The notes beneath the pieces are model-generated. The model did no database searches and had not been told where the DNA came from. It worked only from the letters and a program-made list of their open reading frames with translations. A DNA stretch of 64,000 nt, taken from assembly GCF_035627495.1 (NCBI RefSeq), contig NZ_DASPLO010000140.1, positions 1 through 64,000 of the forward strand, given 5' to 3'. The translations under genes were made by a program, and so were the position numbers. The stretch is from Methylocaldum sp035627495 (GTDB taxonomy: Bacteria; Pseudomonadota; Gammaproteobacteria; Methylococcales; Methylococcaceae). Shown here piece after piece: positions 46,935 to 55,855 of the stretch. The first letter of the stretch is position 1, and every line of letters starts with the position of its first letter.

Positions 46935-49460
46935 ATGCCGTTCGGCAAATCCATCGCCCGGCACGTTTATTTCCACGTAAATCTGCTGAAAACTTTAGAG
47001 CCGGAATTGCGGGAAGCGATTTACGCCGCCGGCCGCATTGCCCAAGTACATCCTGGAGAGGACTACAACGTCGTCAAGCTGAACCAGGACCGAAACGGTG
47101 TTTCGCTGCTCGATTATCCGGGTTTTCTCGAAGAAGGCTTTCCGGTTCTCAGCCGCTACTGGACGGTCGATCTCGACAAAAACACCGCCCGCTTCCGCAC
47201 CTACGAAAACTCCCTCAACCCGCCGATACTGCACCGCAAGGAACTGCTGCTGCCCGCAAGTCATCCGCATCGGGAAACCTTCGAGGCGTTGACCGCCGCC
47301 GCAGAACAAATCGGCCTATTCGATGACCCCTGTCGTATCGGTTTCAAGCAAGCTTGGGAAATGCTGCTGTCACAGCGCGGTTATCGGGTAATGGGGCATG
47401 AACTGGTGCCTATCGGCAATGACGAATCGGACCTTGCCGGTTCTTTCTTGTCTTCCGATTTCATCGGCGTCGCCCGCTATCTCACCGCCTTAACCCGCTA
47501 CGGATTTTCCGCACCGGTCCAAACCCTCGCCCGCTTTGGCTTCTTGGACGGCTCCAAAACAGTGTTCGACTACGGCTGCGGACGGGGGGGCGACGTGCGC
47601 GGTCTCAAGGAAAACGGCATCGAGGCCGCTGGCTGGGACCCGTATTACGCGCCCGACGAAACCAAGCGGAGCGCCCATATCGTCAACCTGGGTTTCGTGA
47701 TCAACGTCATCGAGGATATGGACGAGCGCATCGAAGCCCTACAAGGCGCCTACCGGCTGGCTGAGGAACTGTTAGCGGTCTCGGCCATGCTGGCCAACCC
47801 GGAGGCCTTGCGCGGCACGCCATACGGCGACGGCATTCTGACTTCGCGCAACACCTTTCAGAAGTACTACACCCAGGGCGAACTCCGCGCCTTCATCGCT
47901 GAGGTGCTGGACGAAGAGCCCCTGCCGGTCGGCCCCGGTATCTTTTACGTCTTCAAAGACAAGGATGCCGAGCAGCGCTTCATGGTCGGACGGCTGGAGA
48001 ATCGGCGGAATACATTGCGGCTCTCCCATCTGTCGCACCCGACAAGGCCGGCACGGATCGACAAGGTGGAAGCCAGGTACGAGCAACATCGGGAACTCCT
48101 TGAATCGCTGTGGGAAAGCTGCCTAAACCTGGGCCGTGATCCCGACCGTAGCGAGTTTCCACACCCGGACGCCGTCGCCATCCATTTCGGCTCGCTCCCG
48201 GCGGCCTTGCGCTTCATCAAATCCCGCAAGGACAACGCCGAGGCTGTCCTCGAACACGCCCGGCGATCCCGCATCGACGACCTTCGCGTCTACTTCGCGT
48301 TGTGGCAGTTCGAAAAGCGCAAACCTTACCGCCATTTCGAAGCCCACCTGCAAAAGGACATCAAAGCCTTCTTCGGCGATTATCGCGCCGCCCTCGAATC
48401 TGGCCGGGAACTCCTGTTCGCCGCCGCCAGTCCTGAGGCCATTGAACGAGCCTGCCGAGAAGCCGCCGAGCAAGGCGTCGGCTGGCTGGAAGAAGGGGAA
48501 TCGCTGCAACTGCCCACATGGCTAGTGGTGCAACTGCCCGCCATTCTGCGCGCCTATGTCGGCTGCGGCGTTCTCCTCTACGGCGACGTGAGCAGCGCCG
48601 ATCTCATCAAGATTCATATCCGTTCCGGCAAGCTCACCCTGATGAGTTTCGACGATTTTTCCGGCAAACCGCTGCCGCGTCTGCTGCAACGGGTGAAGAT
48701 CAACCTTCGCACCCAGGAACTCGACATCTTCGACTACGGCGAGCAATACGAACCGCCCTATCTCTACCGGAAATCCCGCTTCATCAACGAAGAGTTTCCG
48801 AACTACGCCGAACAACTGGCTTTCGACGAAGCGCTGGAAAACTTAGGACTGTTCGATTTCAGCGGCTACGGCCCCAAGCCGACGGAATTCCATGCCCGGC
48901 TTGCAGCCGCCCGCTGGGCCATCGACGGCTTTCGCCTCGTCCGCAGCCGCGCCACTCCGGATTTGGATGCCGCCTGCGGGCGTTATTTCATCTACCGCCA
49001 ACTGATCGAATGCGGCGAAACTCAAGCCCGCACCGGTTTACCCAACCTCCCCAATGAACCCGACAGCTACACCGCGCTGTACGCCCTCGCCGTCAACATT
49101 CTGGACCCGGTGGTCGACTATTTCGGAATGATCGAACTCACCTACGGCTTCTGCTCGCCGGAACTCGCCAGACAAATCCCCGCCCGCATCGCCCCGGAAC
49201 TGGACCAGCACGCCGCCCACGAACTGAGCCGGAAAGGCAGCCCGATCTGCCCCCGACTCGGCGCGGCGGTAGATTTTTTGGTGCGGGATGAAAACATGGA
49301 AGAAGTCGCCCGCTGGATCATGGCGAACCTCCCCTATGATCGGTTGTATTACTATGGCCCGGATAAGCCGGTGCATGTCAGCTATTCGGAGCGTCCGGCG
49401 GGGGAAGCGTACGAAATGAGGGTGGTTGGAGGGAGGAGGGTGCCGAGGGTTTTCAGATAA
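46935..49460 (+). CDS. DNA phosphorothioation-associated putative methyltransferase
   Basis: The predicted product is 841 residues from the ATG at 46935 with AAGGAG at 46921-46926. The N-terminal third contains GKSIARHVYFHVNLL. Near residue 210 a SAM-binding motif reads VFDYGCGRGGDVRGLKENG, followed by NLGFVINVIEDMDER and a PYGDGILTSRNTFQKYYTQGEL segment. This matches the family described as Dnd-related methyltransferases. The C-terminal 450 residues have no motif I recognise. The reaction is unproven. It is convergent to the dnd operon and separated from it by ccdBA. Confidence 0.85.
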   Translation: MPFGKSIARHVYFHVNLLKTLEPELREAIYAAGRIAQVHPGEDYNVVKLNQDRNGVSLLDYPGFLEEGFPVLSRYWTVDLDKNTARFRTYENSLNPPILHRKELLLPASHPHRETFEALTAAAEQIGLFDDPCRIGFKQAWEMLLSQRGYRVMGHELVPIGNDESDLAGSFLSSDFIGVARYLTALTRYGFSAPVQTLARFGFLDGSKTVFDYGCGRGGDVRGLKENGIEAAGWDPYYAPDETKRSAHIVNLGFVINVIEDMDERIEALQGAYRLAEELLAVSAMLANPEALRGTPYGDGILTSRNTFQKYYTQGELRAFIAEVLDEEPLPVGPGIFYVFKDKDAEQRFMVGRLENRRNTLRLSHLSHPTRPARIDKVEARYEQHRELLESLWESCLNLGRDPDRSEFPHPDAVAIHFGSLPAALRFIKSRKDNAEAVLEHARRSRIDDLRVYFALWQFEKRKPYRHFEAHLQKDIKAFFGDYRAALESGRELLFAAASPEAIERACREAAEQGVGWLEEGESLQLPTWLVVQLPAILRAYVGCGVLLYGDVSSADLIKIHIRSGKLTLMSFDDFSGKPLPRLLQRVKINLRTQELDIFDYGEQYEPPYLYRKSRFINEEFPNYAEQLAFDEALENLGLFDFSGYGPKPTEFHARLAAARWAIDGFRLVRSRATPDLDAACGRYFIYRQLIECGETQARTGLPNLPNEPDSYTALYALAVNILDPVVDYFGMIELTYGFCSPELARQIPARIAPELDQHAAHELSRKGSPICPRLGAAVDFLVRDENMEEVARWIMANLPYDRLYYYGPDKPVHVSYSERPAGEAYEMRVVGGRRVPRVFR

Positions 49461-49489
49461 TGGGCGTGGGTTGACTCCTGTCCCCCTTC

Positions 49490-49807
49490 TCAGAATCCCT
49501 GGAACAAAAAATCCAATGCCCCGGTAATAGCGAACTGCTGGTCGGCTAGCGACCCGACTGGCGTTTTCAACAAACGCAATGGCACGGCAGCAAGTTTCGG
49601 GGTTTCCAGAACGCACTCGATATTCTCGATATCGAATACCGGCATGAGATTCGCGGGGATTTGTGTCTCCGGGAAGCGGTCTCGCCGCCGTAGCGGTATT
49701 ACTACGCGGGTTTCCAAACCTTGCAGCAAATCGCTCTGCACCTCGACCAGATAAGGTACATCGGCGGCATGAGCGCCGCCGTTGCGGTACACGTCGAAGC
49801 GCGCCAT
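49490..49807 (-). CDS. ccdB: CcdB-family toxin
   Basis: The predicted product is 105 residues from the ATG at 49807, one base after the ccdA stop. It starts MARFDVYRN, has PYLVEVQSDLLQGLETRVVIPL and ends TGALDFLFQGF, like CcdB, whose C-terminal residues contact DNA gyrase. CcdB poisons gyrase and is neutralised by CcdA. The protein is full length. Confidence 0.92.
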   Translation of the reverse strand: MARFDVYRNGGAHAADVPYLVEVQSDLLQGLETRVVIPLRRRDRFPETQIPANLMPVFDIENIECVLETPKLAAVPLRLLKTPVGSLADQQFAITGALDFLFQGF

Positions 49808-49808
49808 G

Positions 49809-50048
49809 TTAGAACATCCGCCATTCGTCCAGCGGCAAACCTTCGTCCGCCACGGTGCGGTTATAAGCGGCGATGAAGCCGGCATTTTCCTCCCGCCAGC
49901 GCCGCTCGCGTTCGCGCCGCACCAAATCGCGCAGAAATTGATCGCAGGCTTGCGAGATGTTGATGCCCAGTGCCTTGGCCTCGCTCAACACGTCGGCGGA
50001 AAGAGTGATATTAGTGGCTTTCTTGGGCGCTGTGACGGTGGGTGCCAT
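49809..50048 (-). CDS. ccdA: CcdA-family antitoxin
   Basis: The predicted product is 79 residues. The N-terminal half (TNITLSADVLSEAKALGINIS) is a ribbon-helix-helix DNA-binding fold, and the C-terminal half (ERERRWREENAGFIAAYNRTVADEGLPLDEWRMF) is the CcdB-binding tail. It should repress its own operon with CcdB. It precedes ccdB by one base and lies 190 bp from the end of the DUF4435 gene. Confidence 0.92.
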   Translation of the reverse strand: MAPTVTAPKKATNITLSADVLSEAKALGINISQACDQFLRDLVRRERERRWREENAGFIAAYNRTVADEGLPLDEWRMF

Positions 50049-50237
50049 GGCCCGATCTCCGATGATGTTTTGTATTCATGCGCATGATAATGCAACAGTC
50101 ATGCTATTGCCACTCAGCGTAAGATCAGCCCAAAAGCCTTGGGAATAGGCTTCAGTCCATAACCGAATCCGAACGGATTCATAGGCTTCCAAGCTGCTAT
50201 TTGAGAGCCTAGGAATTCCAACTTCCTTGAATCAAGA

Positions 50238-51116
50238 TTACGTGGTAATCACGTCGTTTAAAAACGATTTAAGTTCATCGGGCACCCGCCCAGCGCGTCT
50301 GATTTCCTCAGCCAAGTGTCCGAGATGATCGCAAACTTTCCCTGACAAGGAATGGCATGTGACTAGCCGCGATAGCAATGCTTTACCGTGAACACGGCGG
50401 CGTAGCCCTTCGAAACGCTGTTGATCTGTGCCACTTTGATGATCAAACCGGTCCACTTTGTTGATGTTTTCGGAATAAGTAGCCTGTTCAATGGAGGAAC
50501 ATCCGGAAAGCATCGCGCTTTGGATATGGTTATCCACCAATTGTCTGTTGGGAAAGCAGTTTGTTAATCCATCGCCAGTTTGCGATCTGCCGAATTGGTG
50601 TGCCATCGCATTGTAGGCGGCATGGGGTACCAATGCCTCACAGTGCGCTCGAAACTCCTGATGTATTTGGGTTGCTGGTCGCACCACTCGTAACTTTGCC
50701 CGCGCGAGATAAGCTTCGCAGACATCTATATCCGCCAAGTAATTTTCTAATTCCCATAACAGAGTAGCTTTAACGTAGGGTCCAAATGGAGTAGATAGGC
50801 TGAATTTGACATCATCGGTCTCCCAAACTAAATCCCACTCTCCCTTGGCCATCAGCGCGTCCCTATCTACTAAACCCCAAGCCAAATTACCTTGCGCCCG
50901 CTGGTTTCGCACGTGATTGATAACGGCTGTACACCCTGAAGTGCCGGCCTGTTGATTTACCGCCACAAACTCGACCTTTTGCTGGTTATCACGAAACCAG
51001 ATTTCGGCGTAGATATACCGATCGCTTTCGGATTCCAAGTACAAAACCGGTACTCCACCATACCGGCGAGTAAATCCATCACTCTTCAGTTTGTCTTGTT
51101 GCTTCAACGTTGCCAC
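50238..51116 (-). CDS. DUF4435/TOPRIM-like protein, AriB-like, last gene of the dnd operon
   Basis: The predicted product is 292 residues. The N-terminal part has a TOPRIM-like arrangement: VPVLYLESESDRYIYAEIWF with Glu28/Glu30, then FVAVNQQAGTSGCTAVINHV and LAWGLVDRDAL with Asp84 and Asp86. This is the layout of DUF4435 proteins, including the AriB nuclease of PARIS. The helical C-terminal half is unique to my eye. It overlaps the ATPase gene by 38 bp and so is translationally coupled. A nuclease effector is inferred; activity is untested. Confidence 0.7.
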   Translation of the reverse strand: MATLKQQDKLKSDGFTRRYGGVPVLYLESESDRYIYAEIWFRDNQQKVEFVAVNQQAGTSGCTAVINHVRNQRAQGNLAWGLVDRDALMAKGEWDLVWETDDVKFSLSTPFGPYVKATLLWELENYLADIDVCEAYLARAKLRVVRPATQIHQEFRAHCEALVPHAAYNAMAHQFGRSQTGDGLTNCFPNRQLVDNHIQSAMLSGCSSIEQATYSENINKVDRFDHQSGTDQQRFEGLRRRVHGKALLSRLVTCHSLSGKVCDHLGHLAEEIRRAGRVPDELKSFLNDVITT

Positions 51117-52320
51117 GATTATTCAACCCCCCATAAATTTCCGCAGCTTCCCGCGCAATTCGCTCCGCGCGCGATTCTTCTCCCACCGTTTCGATAATGA
51201 AACCACCTTTGCGCAGCCCTTCTTCTTCGATATCGTGGGCGAAGGCTTTCATCATCCGTTCCGAATGGGTAGCCAGAAAGACGATTAATTTCGGAAATGC
51301 TTGCTTTGCCATCTTCATAAGCGAAAACAGCACGCCGTATTGCCAATTCCGGTGCAAATGTACTTCGGGCTCGTCGATAAGCAGAAAAGTATTGCCGGTC
51401 ATGTGAGCCCCCAGGCGCAGATAGATTTGCACTAGACTTTTCTCGCCACTGGAGAGGCGATCGAGCCGATGCTCATGGCCCTCATTGACAATGATGCCTT
51501 CCGGCGGGTCCTTGCGGACGCCCTTGAGAAATTTGGGAGTTTCCGCAAATACATTGTCATTGACCGTTTTCACGGCCTGTTCGAAACGCCGATCCTCCAG
51601 CCACTTAAGCCAGACCAGCAGGTTATCGAGGGAATCCCGCCAATCGCGGCCTTCGATGTCGAACACGTGGACGGGGCGATAGTTCCAATCCCGCGGAGCA
51701 ACGATCGACCGTTCGATATCGGGGACCCGCTGAATATTGCGGTAAGCGGAGAAATAGATCAGCGTCGGATAGGTCAGTGGATCACCCCCGAATTCTTTCA
51801 GGGGCATACCGACAGCGTTAGCTATCAAAGCATTGAAATCTTTTGCCCAATCGCTAGCGCGCAAAGCCACTAAGCGTCCGGCGGCGGTCCGTCGGAAACC
51901 CAAGCGGTGCCATTCACCGGCACCGACCCGGCGCAAATCTTCCTCGCCCCAGGCCTTGAGGCTGTATTCCTCACCGATTTCACCACCGATCAGGGACAGC
52001 ACGTAGGATTTTGCACTGTAGCCCGTTTCGCCCAAAGTAACCTTAACGTCCAACTGCGCACGCCCTCCTTCCCGATCCAGCGGTTCGAACCCGAAGGATG
52101 GCAGTTCCTCGCGGCCCAGCATATTCATGAGGGCCACCAGCAATTCGAACACGGTGGTTTTGCCGCGCCCATTCTTCGAAACGAACAGGTAGAAATTGCA
52201 GGGCTCGTTTCCGGCGTCGGTAAGATCGAACTCCTCCACACGGTCCTGAAACGGCCCCACGCGGTCCACCGTCAGACACAAAGGAGCGAATTCGTGGATC
52301 AGAGTTTCCGAAGAAATCAT
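51079..52320 (-). CDS. ABC/OLD-type AAA ATPase coupled to the dnd operon, AriA-like
   Basis: The predicted product is 413 residues. Walker A is SKNGRGKTT (48-56), an ABC signature is RLSSGEKSLVQ (about 288-298), Walker B is TFLLIDEPE (311-319) and a switch His occurs in LATHSERM. A long insert between about 90 and 280 contains YFSAYRNIQRVPD. This is the layout of OLD-like and PARIS AriA ATPases that sense phage and hold or release a TOPRIM partner. It overlaps dndE-ftsK by 4 bp (ATGA) and the DUF4435 gene by 38 bp. Confidence 0.75.
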   Translation of the reverse strand: MISSETLIHEFAPLCLTVDRVGPFQDRVEEFDLTDAGNEPCNFYLFVSKNGRGKTTVFELLVALMNMLGREELPSFGFEPLDREGGRAQLDVKVTLGETGYSAKSYVLSLIGGEIGEEYSLKAWGEEDLRRVGAGEWHRLGFRRTAAGRLVALRASDWAKDFNALIANAVGMPLKEFGGDPLTYPTLIYFSAYRNIQRVPDIERSIVAPRDWNYRPVHVFDIEGRDWRDSLDNLLVWLKWLEDRRFEQAVKTVNDNVFAETPKFLKGVRKDPPEGIIVNEGHEHRLDRLSSGEKSLVQIYLRLGAHMTGNTFLLIDEPEVHLHRNWQYGVLFSLMKMAKQAFPKLIVFLATHSERMMKAFAHDIEEEGLRKGGFIIETVGEESRAERIAREAAEIYGGLNNRGNVEATRQTEE

Positions 52321-53810
52321 GCGGACCTCCCTTGGCGCGCTTCACGCACCGTTTGAGCAATGTCGTCGCGGCTGATCCAAACCCCATGTACTCGCCTAGT
52401 GTCCTGGCCAATCAATTTGAGCAGCATGTCACCGCGTCCCAAGAGTTTTTCTGCCCCATTCTCATCCAAGATAACGCGGGATTCGGCACCTTTAGCTACG
52501 GTTAAAGCCATACGGCTGGGCACATTGCTACGGAGCAAGCCACTGAATGTGGCTGCGTCTGGACGTTGCGTAGCCAACACCAGGTGTATGCCGGAAGCGC
52601 GCGCCTTCTGCGCCAAACGGATGATGGAGTCTTCCATCGTTCGATCCTGCATCAGGAGGTCGGCTAACTCTTCGATACAAACCACGATGAAAGGTGCATC
52701 GATCCGCCCGTTAGCCAAACCCTCGGCCCAATCACGGGCTTGACCAGCTGCCAGCAGTGCCTGACGAGACTCCATCTCGACGACCAGTTCTTCCAAAACA
52801 GTTTTACCCTGCCTGGTTCCGGTGATGACTTCTCCGTTCCACAAGTAGGACAATTCCCGGTATGGTGCAAATTCCACTTGTTTCGGATCGATCAGAACCA
52901 ACCGCACCTGGCTGGGAGAGCAAGTTTTCAACAGGGACAGAATCAAGGCATGTAACGCCACACTCTTGCCACTGCCGGTGGTGCCGCCGATCAACAGGTG
53001 CGGTGCCGCCGCCAAATCGAAGCCCACCGGTTCGCCTGCTTCGTCGACACCGGGAAACACCGGCAGACGCCAGTCCGAAGGTGCCTTTTCCAGCCATTGC
53101 CACAGATCCCGCCCAACCGGCATGCGCCAGGTTTCCGGACGCCTCGGAATAGTCAGAAACATAGTGCGAGCCTCCCGTCCGGGAGCGGTGAAAACGCCGG
53201 CTTCCCCCAATCCCAACACAAACGCCAGCTTTTCGACGCCTCGTTGCAGAACAGGCAAATCGTTGGCATCGGGAAGCTGTATCGTGTAGCGGGTTACGCG
53301 CGGACCTTCGCGACACTCCAATATCTCGGCGGTAACACCGATTTCCCGCAAGGCGGCCAATACTCGCCCAGAAACATCCTCGAGCGGCTTGGCCATAGCG
53401 ACATCTCGGGCAAACCACTCTTGATAAAGAAACTCATGGAAATCATGGCCCTCCCGCCAGGAACTGCGAAACTCCCGTAAACCGCGGCGAATATGCCGTT
53501 GCAGATAGCGAACGAATATTTCAGGGTCGGAGAACAAATTTTCGCTGTGATATACCGACAGCAATACCCGAAACTGATCGGTAAGATCCTGCCCATCCGG
53601 TTTTCCTTCGCCAGTCACTACATCCATGGCGTATTCGCTTCCAATGTCGTCTCGCCGGTCCAATCCATCATCCGGTGGCGTGGGCAAGCGTAGTGAATGC
53701 GCCAAAGCGAGTCGTAATACCATCCATTTGTGTCCCGTGGCACGTAATCCGTTCTTTTGTAGATCCTTAATGGTGTCTTCGTCCGCCTGACTGGTGTAAA
53801 CCTTGGCCAT
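52317..53810 (-). CDS. DndE-like domain fused to an FtsK/SpoIIIE-type ATPase
   Basis: The predicted product is 497 residues. Residues about 1-110 resemble DndE (YTSQADEDTIKDLQKNGLRATGHKWMVLRLALAHSL, then a DPEIFVRYLQRHIRRGL end). From about 140 on it is FtsK-like: Walker A GGTTGSGKS (275-283), IDPKQVEFAPY (308-317), Walker B FIVVCIEELADLL (374-386) and LATQRPDAATFSGLLRSNVPSRMAL. No membrane segment is present. DndE binds nicked DNA in phosphorothioation; the motor could track DNA. It overlaps dndD by one base. Confidence 0.85.
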   Translation of the reverse strand: MAKVYTSQADEDTIKDLQKNGLRATGHKWMVLRLALAHSLRLPTPPDDGLDRRDDIGSEYAMDVVTGEGKPDGQDLTDQFRVLLSVYHSENLFSDPEIFVRYLQRHIRRGLREFRSSWREGHDFHEFLYQEWFARDVAMAKPLEDVSGRVLAALREIGVTAEILECREGPRVTRYTIQLPDANDLPVLQRGVEKLAFVLGLGEAGVFTAPGREARTMFLTIPRRPETWRMPVGRDLWQWLEKAPSDWRLPVFPGVDEAGEPVGFDLAAAPHLLIGGTTGSGKSVALHALILSLLKTCSPSQVRLVLIDPKQVEFAPYRELSYLWNGEVITGTRQGKTVLEELVVEMESRQALLAAGQARDWAEGLANGRIDAPFIVVCIEELADLLMQDRTMEDSIIRLAQKARASGIHLVLATQRPDAATFSGLLRSNVPSRMALTVAKGAESRVILDENGAEKLLGRGDMLLKLIGQDTRRVHGVWISRDDIAQTVREARQGRSA

Positions 53811-55855
53811 CAGGCAACCTCCGGGTACATCGACGCCTCGATTGCTCGTGTAGACTCACCGTCGAGATTTTCCAAGTGGTACTCTCGGCAGACGTAAGGT
53901 TTCAGCAGCGCGTATTTGGTCGCATCCAGTTCTGAATCAGTAGGCAAAATAATCACCTGCTTCGCTACCGCCGGATAGTAATGTCGCAATAGCCGCTCTT
54001 GGTGTTCCCGATCAATACGGGCCAGAGGCGTGTCGATAATTACAGGCGCGGCACGGTGCGCCACTTCTTTGAGTGCCCAAAGCAAAGCTTGCGCGACTAG
54101 TTGTTTCATACCTGCCGATAAGCTCCCCATGCCGATAATGCTGCCGTCAGCAGTGTGATAACGCATTTCGAAACGCTCACCTAGTGAGATTCGGTCAATC
54201 ATGCCATGGGACGTCATTAAGACTTTGAAGTGGCGGTTTAGAGCCTCTTCGATATCCTGTCGCCGTCTATCCCGCTGCTCAGTGCGATATGCGACGAAGA
54301 GGCGGCGCAATTTATCGCCTAAATCCATACGAAGTTGAGCGCGACGGCTCTGTACCCGAACTCTCTCCATTTCGTTGAGATCCTTTTGCGCTCTTTCGAC
54401 ATCCTTTCCGGCCTTTTTCAATTGGTCATCCAAGCGGCCCTTGTCCTGATTCAGTACTTCGAGTTGATCTTTGCTCTGACTCAATTCTTCCTGTCGAGCC
54501 ATGAAGCGCGCTCTCTCTTCAGGAGCTAAATTGCTTACATCGTTAAGCTTGGCCTCTACCTCAACCAAATCTCGTTTAAGCTTGCTCAACTCCCGCAACC
54601 GGCGGGCAAACTCGGCACGGGTGTCGGCTTTGTGTTGGTAAGGAACCATCCGCTCCATCCGGCTTGCGGCTTCGTCTGAGCGCATACGAAACAAGCCGTC
54701 TCGAATATGCTTAGCTTCGGTCTTGTACTGAGCCAGCAAGGTTACAAGGCGGTCACGCAAGAAATCACGTTGTGCCGGAGAAATGTCCGGTACCGGATGA
54801 GGAGGTTCGTCGAACAGCCTTATCGGCAAGACTGTCAGAATACGATCAATCTGCGCATTCAGTTTCTGGTTCGGATGCTCGACAAGCTTTTCCAATTCAT
54901 TGACTGCGCGAGCTACTAATTCCGGATTGACCAACAATGGCGACATAGGACTGATCTCGTCGAACAAGGATTGCCCTTCCGCTTCGATCCGCTCCCTAAG
55001 AGAGTCTCGTTTCTCTCGAAGCCGGCTTTCCTCGTTTTGCAATGCCAGCTCCCGTACTCCTTTCAGCAACCGTTCCAAGCGGACAATTGCTCGTTTAGTT
55101 TCAGTGATTTCCTCATCTTTCTCGCCCATTTCATGTTCGATGCGCTCGTATTCCGCTTGCAGTTTCGCCAATTCCGCCACTTTTTCGCGCACCTTGAATT
55201 CAACAGCAGGATCGGCTTGCCGTCTTACTTGGGCTATCGCTTTGCCCAGGTAGTCATCCAGCCGGTCGATCAGCGTCAGGTCCAACAGCCGTTCGATCTG
55301 TTCGAGTTGGCCTTCTCGGTTGGCTTCTGCAATTTCCTGGACCTTTTCGCCATCGTAGAAAAAGAACGGTACGATACGCGCCGGCAATCGCGTTTCCATA
55401 AATCGGTCCGCGTCTTCGCCGCGCAATGGAAGGTCCTCCTCCATCGGAAATTCCGGCATGATTTCAAATACTTCCTCACCACTTAAGGTCCAACTGCGGC
55501 TCAGTGATACCCGGCCCTGCTCCTCCCGCCAAACAGCGGAGATGCCATAGCGACTTTTCGGGTCGGTGCGCGCCTTCCGGTTCAACACCCCCAACCATTC
55601 GTCTTCCCAACCGAGCAGGTAGGCTCGTGGATTGATTTTGCGCCCTCCCTGCACTTCGCGTCGCAACTCATCCCCGGCACCAAAACCGGCACCCAGGAAT
55701 AACAGCTTTACGCTATTGATGAAACTGGTCTTGCCATAGCCATTACGTCCGGCAATTAATACTACGTTACGGTTGGGATCAGCGGGAGTAAGGTTGAAAA
55801 CCTGTTTCCCATGATAGGAAAACAAATTCTCGATAGTTATTTGTTCAAAGATCAT
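53810..55855 (-). CDS. dndD: DNA sulfur modification ATPase DndD
   Basis: The predicted product is 681 residues, SMC/Rad50-like. Walker A GRNGYGKTS lies at 36-44, a long coiled coil spans about 210-540, the signature GSLSAGMKQLVAQALLWAL is near 595 and Walker B PVIIDTPLARIDREH near 620. The early FFFYDGEKVQEIA motif is typical of DndD. It works with DndC and DndE to install sulfur in the DNA backbone. It overlaps dndC by 4 bp. Confidence 0.93.
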   Translation of the reverse strand: MIFEQITIENLFSYHGKQVFNLTPADPNRNVVLIAGRNGYGKTSFINSVKLLFLGAGFGAGDELRREVQGGRKINPRAYLLGWEDEWLGVLNRKARTDPKSRYGISAVWREEQGRVSLSRSWTLSGEEVFEIMPEFPMEEDLPLRGEDADRFMETRLPARIVPFFFYDGEKVQEIAEANREGQLEQIERLLDLTLIDRLDDYLGKAIAQVRRQADPAVEFKVREKVAELAKLQAEYERIEHEMGEKDEEITETKRAIVRLERLLKGVRELALQNEESRLREKRDSLRERIEAEGQSLFDEISPMSPLLVNPELVARAVNELEKLVEHPNQKLNAQIDRILTVLPIRLFDEPPHPVPDISPAQRDFLRDRLVTLLAQYKTEAKHIRDGLFRMRSDEAASRMERMVPYQHKADTRAEFARRLRELSKLKRDLVEVEAKLNDVSNLAPEERARFMARQEELSQSKDQLEVLNQDKGRLDDQLKKAGKDVERAQKDLNEMERVRVQSRRAQLRMDLGDKLRRLFVAYRTEQRDRRRQDIEEALNRHFKVLMTSHGMIDRISLGERFEMRYHTADGSIIGMGSLSAGMKQLVAQALLWALKEVAHRAAPVIIDTPLARIDREHQERLLRHYYPAVAKQVIILPTDSELDATKYALLKPYVCREYHLENLDGESTRAIEASMYPEVA

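Noticed and set aside
46794..46976. N-terminal extension of the DUF3306 protein
   Set aside because: The extension runs antisense through the IS110 remnant and the start of the methyltransferase gene; the family motif lies just after the ATG at 46793.
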